Shown here in pieces: positions 55,891-64,000 of a DNA stretch of 64,000 nucleotides (its first letter is position 1; the number at the start of each line of letters is the position of its first letter). The position numbers and the translations under genes are program-made. A model generated the notes under the pieces. It searched no databases. It was not told the DNA's origin and saw only the letters and a program-made list of their open reading frames with translations. Origin of the DNA: Conus ventricosus (taxonomy: Eukaryota; Mollusca; Gastropoda; Neogastropoda; Conidae); NCBI GenBank assembly GCA_018398815.1, contig CM031595.1, positions 140,208,804 to 140,272,803 on the forward strand, read 5' to 3'.

Positions 55891-56358
55891 CGGGACACTC
55901 ACCGTGCCGCCACCAAGAAAAGGAGGGAAGGAAGAGAAAAAAATAGTCAAAACATGCCACGGTTCTGTCAACCTGTGACACACACACACACACACACACA
56001 TACACTCAGGGACAAGGCTGTGGGTAAGCAGAAAGTGTGGTCTCAAGAGATGACTTAATTTAAACCATAAAGAGAGAAAGGAAGCTTCTTCCACAGATGC
56101 TTTTAAACGAACAACTAAACAAATGTTCTCTGAAGGTCTTGCTATCAAAATGAGGGATATGAATTGCATATATTATACTGAAAATTGCGTTGGTTTGACT
56201 TGCCTCAGACACATCACACGATAAAAAGCATCCAAACCCTAAATTAAATTTAGAATGACATAAGCACAGGTACTTAACAAACATTATGCCGACAAGTATG
56301 TGCTGAAATGGATGAACATGTGCATATGAAAAAGATGGTTATGGTGGAAAGAAGACTG

Positions 56359-56402
<44 letters not shown>

Positions 56403-56834
56403 CATATTCTGATGTATGTGTTGTTGCTATATGTGGCAGCATGATGCATAATCTCTGCTGTAAAATTCATTCTCTCTCTGTCTGTCTCAGTCTCTTTCTC
56501 TCTGGGTGAGTGGGTGAGTGGGGCGCTTGGGTGACACCGTGTGCAAGTGGGTGCGTGCATGTGTGTTAATTCAAATTCAACAAGTCAAGGAGTCTGTACC
56601 TGATCTAATGCCAGCAGAGTCTCAAGTAAGTCTTGGTCGAAGTGGGTCAGCCAATATTGTTGCAAAAGCCAGTGTTTCGGGTGAGGTGAAATGTTAAAAT
56701 AAAAACAAAATAAAAGCAAAAAAAAACACACACAATCAGTAAGAGGATTGTCCCTTGTGAAGCTCATAAAAACTACAAAACAAAATGACCATGACAGGTA
56801 AACAATACTACAACCAAACGCAAGTGGAAAACAA

Positions 56835-56955
56835 ACTATGAGTGGCGTTACGCAGGCAATTACATGGTGAAGGGCTCTCAGTCATTGGGAAGAACAACCC
56901 AAATTTCACAGACAGATCTGTTGTCATATGCACACTATACCATGTGCATGCACAC
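56835..56955 (+). repeat. Dispersed repeat R3, copy 2
   Basis: Shares GGCTCTCAGTCATTGGGAAG, AACAACCCAAATTTCACAGA and CAGATCTGTTGTCATA, in order, with 26075-26180. Confidence 0.6.
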
Positions 56956-57132
56956 TTTAATGTGATGTTTACTAGAACATTGACATTTGGGGTTTGTAAA
57001 TGAAACATGGATGTCGCAGATTCCTTCAAATGCATCCTCACCCCCACCCCCTCCTACGTCCCCCCTCTACCTAAGAAAAAGTAAAACAGTGAGAGAATCC
57101 CCCACCCCTTCAACCCCTACCTCCCTGTCTCT

Positions 57133-57186
<54 letters not shown>

Positions 57187-57492
57187 CGCTCGCTCGCTCG
57201 CTCGCTCTTTAAAAAAAATCAACAAACATCGATAACAACATCATGTGTCAACTGTCTGAAATTGACACAGCCGTCTTTTGTAACAATTACTTTTCTCAAG
57301 CACAGTAATTGTCCAGCTCAGGGTATTGCTACAGAGAGGGAGGCAGAAAACTTATTGTTGCACCAGACGAAGGATTTCTGATCAGTAGTCAACAATGCTT
57401 GTATTTGAATTCTATCCTCACAAAACACTCTTTAATTCAGCTTCATATGATTCATGCAAGGATATGGACCACAACATTTATCTATCTATATG

Positions 57493-57533
<41 letters not shown>

Positions 57534-57667
57534 CAACACAAGAATCAATGTAGTCTAATCTTTTGACCCCTTTCCAGTTGGGGCATGGAGGATAAACAAC
57601 AACAAACTTTGCTTTACAAAACGGGAATCAATTCTAAAACAATCGTGATTTTCAACTTGCGACTTGG

Positions 57668-57714
57668 CAGATAACAGTAGGTGTAAGTGGCAGATAACAG
57701 TAGGTGTAAGTAAC
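57668..57714. repeat. 23-bp tandem duplication
   Basis: The unit GGCAGATAACAGTAGGTGTA followed by AGT occurs twice back to back. Confidence 0.85.
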
Positions 57715-57849
57715 GTCATGAAAACATCCGGCAGACTGCATTAAAAAAGGAACAGATTGTATCATTACTTTATCTACCTTTATAAGTTTCAAAACCGAGT
57801 GACTGAGGACGGAAAATGAAGCAAAAATTTGAAAGAGAAGGTGTTGGTT

Positions 57850-57930
57850 ACCGCCAAGGACACCTAAAGAAGACCCAAGAGGTCGAAATGCATTGTGTCT
57901 TGTCCTGTGCTATGTTTGTCTGTGTCTTTG
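57850..57930 (+). mobile_element. Repeat X copy 3 (partial, degenerate hammerhead-like core)
   Basis: CCTAAAGAAGACCCAAGAGG then TCGAAATG matches the core of copy 1 with the conserved CTGA changed to CTAA. It is followed by TGTTTGTCTGTGTCTTTGGCA as in copy 1. Confidence 0.55.
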
Positions 57931-58251
57931 GCAGTAACTAACCCCCTCTCTTCCATCTTATAAATTTGCGTAAGTTGAAACATACACCCCGGACTGCTTT
58001 GAAAAGGCTGGAAAATAAGAAAGAAAAAAAAAAGAAATCTTACTTGATTTGGTTTCAAGTTTGTACTTGAAATAAACTTGTTTCAAAGATTATGATCTTT
58101 TGATATTCCATTAGGACATGAGCTACATCTGCTTCAAGCTGTGAATTACAATATATAAATCTCAGTGATCATGATAATGCTTTCCAACTTTGATTGTACC
58201 GTAAAGTTCGGACTATAAGCCGCGACTGTGACTGCTACATCTAAAGATGTT

Positions 58252-58320
58252 ACATAAGATAGGATAAGATAATGTTGCTTATAGCCCAGCCGACCGCAGG
58301 GGGCCACATCAGGGCTGCAT
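58252..58320 (-). mobile_element. Dispersed repeat R2, 3' end, copy 3
   Basis: Minus strand: CAGCCCTGATGTGGCCCCCT, GCGGTCGGCTGGGCTATAAG, CAACATTATCTTATCCTATC. Confidence 0.72.
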
Positions 58321-58331
58321 TGGTACTATAG

Positions 58332-58375
<44 letters not shown>

Positions 58376-58920
58376 CTCCTCCAAACTTAAGAAATGTCTA
58401 TAAAAAAAACATCGATCGCTGTGAATTATGCCAAATACGAATATGAATACGGTTATCTTGCTATTCCCATGCAACACATAGACATACAAATTGATTTTGT
58501 TTGTTTGTGGAATGATCGATTGAGATTCCGAGACATGGTTGAATCTCGCATCAGCTAAAATGCCTTTTTTATTTGTCTTTTTTCTTCTTCTTCAGATTAA
58601 GCTATAGTGAAGTGTAAAATGTGTTTCTTATGTAGGCCTACTTTCATTCTCTTAAACTTCTACGTTATGTTGGATTATTTTTCGGACACACGTCTTACTA
58701 TATCGGTCCAATCTGTTCATTCTTCATTTCTGTTTAGCCATAAATCATAGAGGGCAAAGTGCTTTAATGTAAACAGACGAAATATTTAAGTAATCTCTAT
58801 TGCAACTTTCTAAAACATCAACCTTCTCCACCCCGTTCCGCACCCCCATCCTCATCCCTCCCACCATACAGTACAAACTCTCTGTCTCTGTCTCTCTCTC
58901 TCTGTCTGTCTGTCTCTCTC

Positions 58921-58965
<45 letters not shown>

Positions 58966-59110
58966 ACACACACACACACACACACACGGATCGGGACAAT
59001 GGGAGAGAGACTTTCTCATTGATCTGCACTACATATCAATCTAGCTTAGCTGTCCTGTTCAATAATGTGATTTGATTTTATCACTTCCCACCCGATATCT
59101 TGTGATACAG

Positions 59111-59256
59111 GTTTCCAAGCAGTGTTGGCGGACAGTGTCATTGGCCAGTACCATTATCACATCAGATATCCCGCAGTTGTATACCTATCATGAGTACAAA
59201 GGCAGTGTGTTAATTGACCGTTCGCATTGTAGATGTGACAAAAGCATGCACAGCGC
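59111..59256 (+). CDS. Candidate internal exon, unidentified
   Basis: A 146-bp open stretch lies between a TGATACAG acceptor-like site and a GCGC|GTAAGT donor-like site. It reads VSKQCWRTVSLASTIITSDI and onward with a CRCDK near its end. I recognise no family. It could be an exon of the ependymin-like gene downstream or chance. Confidence 0.2.
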
Positions 59257-59466
59257 GTAAGTTACAACAGATATTTCAGCGTCTTTTTGTGGTCCAAAGC
59301 TTGAGACTCGAGACTGGAAGTGCAGGCGCAGCTTACCCTTTACTGATCCCATGCAAGGGATCTCTTTGGGATTCTGTGGTGTGAATTTCAAGGTTTAACA
59401 AACTGTATACAGAAAGAAACAGAAAACCGAAGAACATATAAAATGGGTAAGACAGGTAACAATTTT

Positions 59467-60715
59467 ATCAGGATCAGGATCAGGATCAGGGGCGTTGTAT
59501 CAATACAACTTAGCCTATTTAGGGTTTTTAACGCCCCTTCTGTATGTATATATCCTTTTTTTTTTTTTCATAACCGTTGGTCCAGTCAAGGCTAGCTCAG
59601 ACTTATTATCCATCAAATTCATATCTAATTTTTGTTAATAATTCATGTTTATCTATGAGGTTCTTGAACACATTAATACTGGGTGCACGTTGATGTTAAG
59701 TGTTAGTTTAATTCCAAAAGTTGGTTACTCTATTAGAAAAAGTAAATTTTCTTAAATTCGTTCTAGAATATTGTTTAAATATCTTATCTTCACTGTTCCT
59801 TGTAACATTCTTCTGCGGAGTACAAAAAAAGCGTGCTTTATCAACATCATCAATTTCATTAAATATCTTGTATGCCTGAATCAAGTCACCTCATATTCTT
59901 CTGCCTTAAGTGTTGAAGTTGCAAATATTTAAAACTTTCCTGAAATGAGTAATCTTTTATATTTGAATCATTTGGTTGCTCTTCTTTGTACCTTTCTAGA
60001 GCTTCTGATTGTCTCTTTAGCATTGGATACCATACAGTGTTGCCATATTCAAGAACAGGTCTAACTAGTGTCTTATATAATTGCAAAAAAGTGTCCTTTT
60101 CCATAAATGTAAAGGGTTTTTTTTATTATTCCAATCATTCTGTTAGCTTTATTAATACTATTTTACAATATGATTGTCAAATAATAAGTTTTTGTCAAAA
60201 GTCCCCACCTAGGTCATTCTCTTCTTCACATTTAGATACTTTTATTTCCTTGCCCCCAATTTTCATTATATACTCCTTTTGTGGGTTTTTTTTTACCAAT
60301 ATGAAGTACTTTACATTTTCTGCATTAAAAAATAGGTTCCAAGTATCAGACCACTGTACTAATGTTTCAATATCCTTTGTAATTCCTTATGTAATTTTGG
60401 GGAGTTATACAGTTTTGTGTCATCTGCAAAGACTTTCCATGTACTCTTTAATTCTACAGGGGGATCATTTATAAACACCGTAAATAATATGGTCCCAAAA
60501 TACTACCTTGTGGTACCCACTAATAACATCAGCACTATGAGAGAAGGAGCTACCAATCCTTACCTTCCGAGTTCTTTTGAATAAAAAGTCTCTAACCCAA
60601 CCAAGTATATTTCCTATTATCCATAAGACTCTAATTTCTTTAAAAGTCTTTCATGTGGTACTGAATCGAATGCTTTTCTAAAGTCTAAATACAAAACATC
60701 TATATTCTCTCCTTA
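59467..60715 (-). mobile_element. LINE copy C, same family as copy A, (CCTGAT)n tail
   Basis: On the minus strand it opens with [20 protein letters not shown] (about 60690 down). It then shows the thumb region (LYKTLVRPVLEYGNTVWYP, 60030-60085) and LQLQHLRQKNMR (about 59890-59925). The RT catalytic segment (60380-60480) is broken. The 3' UTR shares 'TTGTATTGATACAACGCCCC' with copy A's 'TATGTATTGATTACGTCCCT', but its tail is (CCTGAT)4 (59467-59490) instead of (ACT)n. The copy is riddled with stops. Confidence 0.9.
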
Positions 60716-60764
60716 TCTATCTCCCTTTGTGATATTGTCATTATGATATTTGTTGTAACAACAG

Positions 60765-61053
60765 AGTGGATTAGGCCTACATGCTCCTCGAAACCCCCAA
60801 CATCTTGTACACCGGACCAGTGGGAGGCTACCATGTTTTGGGACAACGGAAACTGTTTTCTCGACGATCTGTCCGGTAGGCCTAAACTGGATCCTGGCGT
60901 TGGCACGCTTGTCAGCTACATCAACGGAAGCGTAAAAACAGCTTACGATTTTGTCAATGGACGCACCTTCATAACGCCACAGTGATGCAGATATCACCAC
61001 TGCTGCCGAAGCCAGTTATGCAACAGACCATGCTGATAAGAGACTACAAGGAT
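60765..61053 (+). CDS. Ependymin-like protein, one internal exon
   Basis: After a TAACAACAG acceptor the frame reads CSSKPPTSCTPDQWEATMFW, then VGTLVSYINGSVKTAYDFVN. The CTPDQWE motif followed by a Tyr/Phe-rich beta region is characteristic of ependymin-related secreted proteins, which are abundant in molluscs. The frame meets a stop at 60986. Shifting by one base continues PVMQQTMLIRDYKD to a GTAAGT donor at 61054. A one-base indel near 60970-60985 is therefore likely (assembly error or mutation). Signal-peptide and downstream exons were not found. Confidence 0.5.
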
Positions 61054-61429
61054 GTAAGTCGCCAAAGTTTGCAGTATGTAGAAATGTTCGTTCGGTATGT
61101 GAAATACATGTAAATCAACGGTCGACTAGTATCTTGAATCCGGCTTTACAAAAGCCGGGCAAAATGAAACTGCAAAATATACTTTCTGTCTCGTATTTCA
61201 TCTAATGAAAATTATCAATTGAATAAGGGGTAGGCCTAAGCGAGAAGGGGCTCACTAATACCGGACAAATATGACTGATCATCAAAATACTCTCAGAAGT
61301 GAGAACTCGTGACGCCATGCCATCGGTCACGGCTGTGTTGTAACTGATTACCACGTACAGTTCTCTGTCTCTGTCAGGTTTATTACTGGACTTAAGACAA
61401 CGATGTCTAATCATCGTTCTCTTTAATGT

Positions 61430-61560
61430 CTTCTTCTTCTTCTTCTTCTTCTCCCCTTCCTCCTTCTTCTTCTTCTTCTTCTTCTTCTACTTCTCCTCCT
61501 CCTCCTTCTTCTTTTTCTCCCCCTCCTCTCCTCCTCCATCTCCTCCTTCATTCTTCTCCC
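61430..61560. repeat. (CTT)n/(CTC)n pyrimidine tract
   Basis: A run of CTTCTTCTT and CTCCTCCTC triplets next to the left arm of the foldback palindrome. Confidence 0.9.
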
Positions 61561-61569
61561 CGCCCCCAC

Positions 61570-61935
61570 CCCCACCCCACCCCCGCTTCGACGTACCTCT
61601 GAAAAGCGACAGATTTAATCTCAACTTCACAATTATCCTTCTTCTCTTCAACGTACGCAGGCTAACACTCCTGCGGACACTTCCTGTATAGACAGGCAAG
61701 TATTAATCCCACTGCCCACAAAGGGAGTGGAGTTTTTTGTGTATGACGAAAACTCCACTCAAAACTCCACTCCCTTTGTTGGGCAGATGGGATGAACACT
61801 TGCCTGTCTATACAGGGAGTGTCCGCAGGAGTGTCAGCCTGCGTACGCAGAAGAAGAAGAGGGATAATATTGAAGTTGAGATGAAATCTGTCGCTTTTCA
61901 GAGGTAACGTCGAAAGGGGGGGGGGGGGGGGGGAG
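61570..61935. repeat. Large foldback palindrome with SINE-tail sequence in both arms
   Basis: The left arm (about 61581-61735) is complementary to the right arm (about 61763-61919) with few mismatches. Arms contain CGACGTACCTCTGAAAAGCG, ACGTACGCAGGCTAACACTC and CTGTATAGACAGGCAAGT. The central loop is about 25 bp. Outer ends are C-rich on the left and a G-run on the right. The internal GTGTCCGCAGGAGTGTCAGC is the 3' end of the SINE at 10868-11272. Confidence 0.88.
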
Positions 61936-61975
61936 ATGAAGAAGAACCAACAGGGTACATTTTATCTCTTATCTG

Positions 61976-63150
61976 TCCCGCCACCCTTTGCCTTCATTCT
62001 CCTGTGGTTTACATTTATCTCTTGTCTGTCCCGCCACGCTTTGCCTTCATTCTCCTGTGGTTAAATTTATCTCTTGTCTGTCCCGCCACCCTTTGCCTTC
62101 ATTCTCCTGTGGTTTACATTTATCTCTTGTCTGTCCCGCCACCCTTTGTCTTCATTCTCCTGTGGTTTACATTTATGTCTTGTCTGTCCCGCCACCCTTT
62201 GTCTTCATTCTCCTGTGGTTTACATTTATCTCTTATCTGTCCCGCCACCCTTTGCCTTCATTCTCATGTGGTTTACATTTATCTCTTGTCTGTCCCCGCC
62301 ACCCTTTGCCTTCATTCTCCTGTGGTTTACATTTATCTCTTATCTGTCCCGCCACCCTTTGCCTTCATTCTCCTGTGGTTACATTTATCTCTTGTCTGTC
62401 CCGCCACCCTTTGGCCTTCATTCTCCTGTGGTTTACATTTATCTCTTGTCTGTCCCGCCACCCTTTGCCTTCATTCTCCTGTGGTTTACATTTATCTCTT
62501 GTCTGTCCCGCCACCCTTTGCCTTCATTCCCTGTGGTTTACATTTATCTCTTGTCTGTCCCGCCACCCTTTGCCTTCATTCTCCTTGGTTTACATTTATC
62601 TCTGTCTGTCCCGCCACCCTTTGCCTTCATTCTCCTGTGGTTTACATTTATCTCTTGTCTGTCCCGCCACCCTTTGCCTTCATTCTCCTGTGTTTACATT
62701 TATCTTTTATCTGTCCCGCCACCCTTTGCCTCATTCTCCTGTGGTTACATTTATCTCTTGTCTGTCCCCGCCACCCTTTGCCTTCATTCTCCTGTGGTTT
62801 ACATTTATCTCTTATCTGTCCCGCCACCCTTTGTCTTCATTCTCCTGTGGTTTACATTTATCTCTTGTCTGTCCCGCCACCCTTTGTCTTCATTCTCCTG
62901 TGGTTTACATTTATCTCTTGTCTGTCCCGCCACCCTTTACCTTCATTCTCCTGTGGTTTACATTTACTCTTATCTGTCCCGCCACCCTTTGCCTTCATTC
63001 TCCTGTGGTTTACATTTATCTCTTATCTGTCCGCCACCCTTTGCCTTCATTCTCCTGTGGTTTACATTTATCTCTATCTGTCCCGCCACCCTTTGTCTTC
63101 ATTCTCCTGTGGTTTACATTTATCTTTTATCTGCCCCGCCCCCCTTTTAC
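61976..63150. repeat. 53-bp minisatellite, about 22 units, open in all forward frames
   Basis: The unit begins TTTGCCTTCATTCTCCTGTG and continues GTTTACATTTATCTCTTGTC and TGTCCCGCCACCC. The period is 53 bp, with scattered 1-bp indels (for example 62290, 62390, 62530, 62680). No unit contains a stop in any plus frame, so three overlapping frames of 378-416 codons appear. The 53-bp period rotates the frame, so the translated repeat is 53 residues long. Confidence 0.95.
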
Positions 63151-63229
63151 ATTATCACGTGTGATAAAAACGAGGCAATTGTCTCTCTTCCCGGGGTTGA
63201 AAAGGAATAACCTTTCGCCTTGCTGTGTC

Positions 63230-63278
63230 AGTCTGTAGTATCTCTGTCCTCCCTCTGTCTGTTGCTCTGCCTGTCTCT

Positions 63279-63330
<52 letters not shown>

Positions 63331-63589
63331 TCTCTCTCTCTCCATCTCTTTTTGTCTGTCTGTCCGTCTCCCCCCCTCCCCATCGTCTTCTTCTCTTCTT
63401 CTTCTTGCTGTCCATGTCTCTCTCTGTCCTCTCTGTCTCACTGTCTTCCTGTCTCGTCGTCTGTCTCCTATGTTTTTCCTTTTCTTCTTGTCTGCCCCCT
63501 GTCTCCTCGTCTTTCTCTATCTCTCCCGCTACTGTCACTGTCTCTTCTGCCCCCCCCTCTTTCTCTCTCTCCCCTTTTCCTCCCCTCTT

Positions 63590-63645
<56 letters not shown>

Positions 63646-63830
63646 AGTGTGTGTGTGTCTGTGCGTGCCCGTAGCGTCTTTGTCTGTTAAACGTCGTCGT
63701 ACTCTTTTCCCCTTTTTAAAGATCATGAATATTATAAACCCCCCCCTCTCTCTCTCTTCTCTCTCTTTTTCTCTCTCTCTCTCTTCTTCCTCTCCTCTCT
63801 CCTCTCCTCTCTCTTCCTCTTTCAGGTAAA
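63230..63830. repeat. (CT)n-rich pyrimidine tracts
   Basis: Extensive CT and CTT runs (63262-63345, 63590-63648, 63745-63825), broken by short mixed sequence. The final tract runs into TTTCAG at 63826, which could serve as a splice acceptor, but the following ~75 bp contains no recognised coding sequence. Confidence 0.9.
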
Positions 63831-64000
63831 AATTCAGTTGCGCGGCCAGCAACAAGTGTGACAAACCAGACTGGATCTACTCAAAGCTCACTGCATCCAG
63901 TAATTAGCTGTGGTTAACCCCAAAGAAAAAAATCAAAATTTATATTTTCTGTCATCATACATAAAATAGCTGTAAAATTTAAACAGAAAATGTTAAATCC

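Larger units (their letters stand above)
55915..59100. other. Repeat-rich intergenic sequence
   Basis: It contains CA tracts at 55980-56001, 56360-56401 and 57495-57532, CT tracts at 57120-57205 and 58880-58945, and a (TA)n run at 58334-58367. Copies of R3, X and R2 are listed separately. A MITE-like motif CGGACTATAAGCCGCGAC lies at 58211-58228. No gene is recognised. Confidence 0.5.

Noticed and set aside
55539..55898. 119-codon minus-strand gene
   Set aside because: It is Ser/Arg/Gly/Pro-rich with no domain, inside a GC-rich block where open frames are expected by chance; a possible LTR explains the region better.
61988..63238. Three 378-416-codon frames resembling a hydrophobic repeat membrane protein
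   Set aside because: They are translations of a 53-bp minisatellite whose indels and non-triplet period are incompatible with selection on a protein.

Overview
This is a window from an animal nuclear genome, most likely a gastropod mollusc. That placement is inferred from intron-split metazoan genes, very dense (CA)n/(GA)n microsatellites, tRNA-headed SINEs, several LINE relics with microsatellite tails, and a gag fragment of a kind I associate with molluscs. There are no operons. Most of the sequence is intron or intergenic repeat.

Three host genes can be supported. (1) TVP23 (FAM18), a Golgi membrane-traffic protein, lies on the minus strand at 18169-28440. It has seven exons with consistent phases and an intact 221-codon reading frame. 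(2) PLD6/Zucchini, the mitochondrial HKD-family nuclease of piRNA biogenesis, lies on the plus strand. Exon 1 is at 32109-32547 and exon 2 at 51050-51322, separated by an 18.5 kb intron. (3) An ependymin-like secreted protein is represented by one exon around 60765-61053 on the plus strand.

The main discovery is inside the PLD6 intron. Positions about 35000-49250 hold a decayed Maverick/Polinton (adintovirus-like) DNA virus or transposon. It carries a packaging ATPase, a candidate penton, a coiled-coil/membrane protein, the major capsid protein, a small membrane protein, a protein-primed family B DNA polymerase (all expected motifs are readable but broken by frameshifts), a retroviral-type integrase and several small accessory proteins. 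Its control regions carry sites resembling nuclear-receptor DR1 elements. An outward-facing inverted pair of another repeat, with a hammerhead-ribozyme-like core in one copy, flanks it.

Layout: 1-1231 LINE copy; 1.7-7.3 kb dispersed repeats, an old LINE relic and a 54/60-bp minisatellite; 7.3-12 kb SINEs and a ~70-bp minisatellite split by a SINE; 13.1-14.5 kb LINE pseudogene; 18.2-28.4 kb TVP23; 31.1-31.8 kb LINE 3' fragment just upstream of PLD6; 32.1-51.3 kb PLD6 with the Polinton in its intron; 52.3-52.6 kb gag fragment; 54.8-55.9 kb GC-rich block, possibly a solo LTR; 59.5-60.7 kb second copy of the first LINE family; 60.8-61.1 kb ependymin-like exon; 61.6-61.9 kb foldback palindrome; 62.0-63.2 kb 53-bp minisatellite; then pyrimidine-rich simple repeats to the end.
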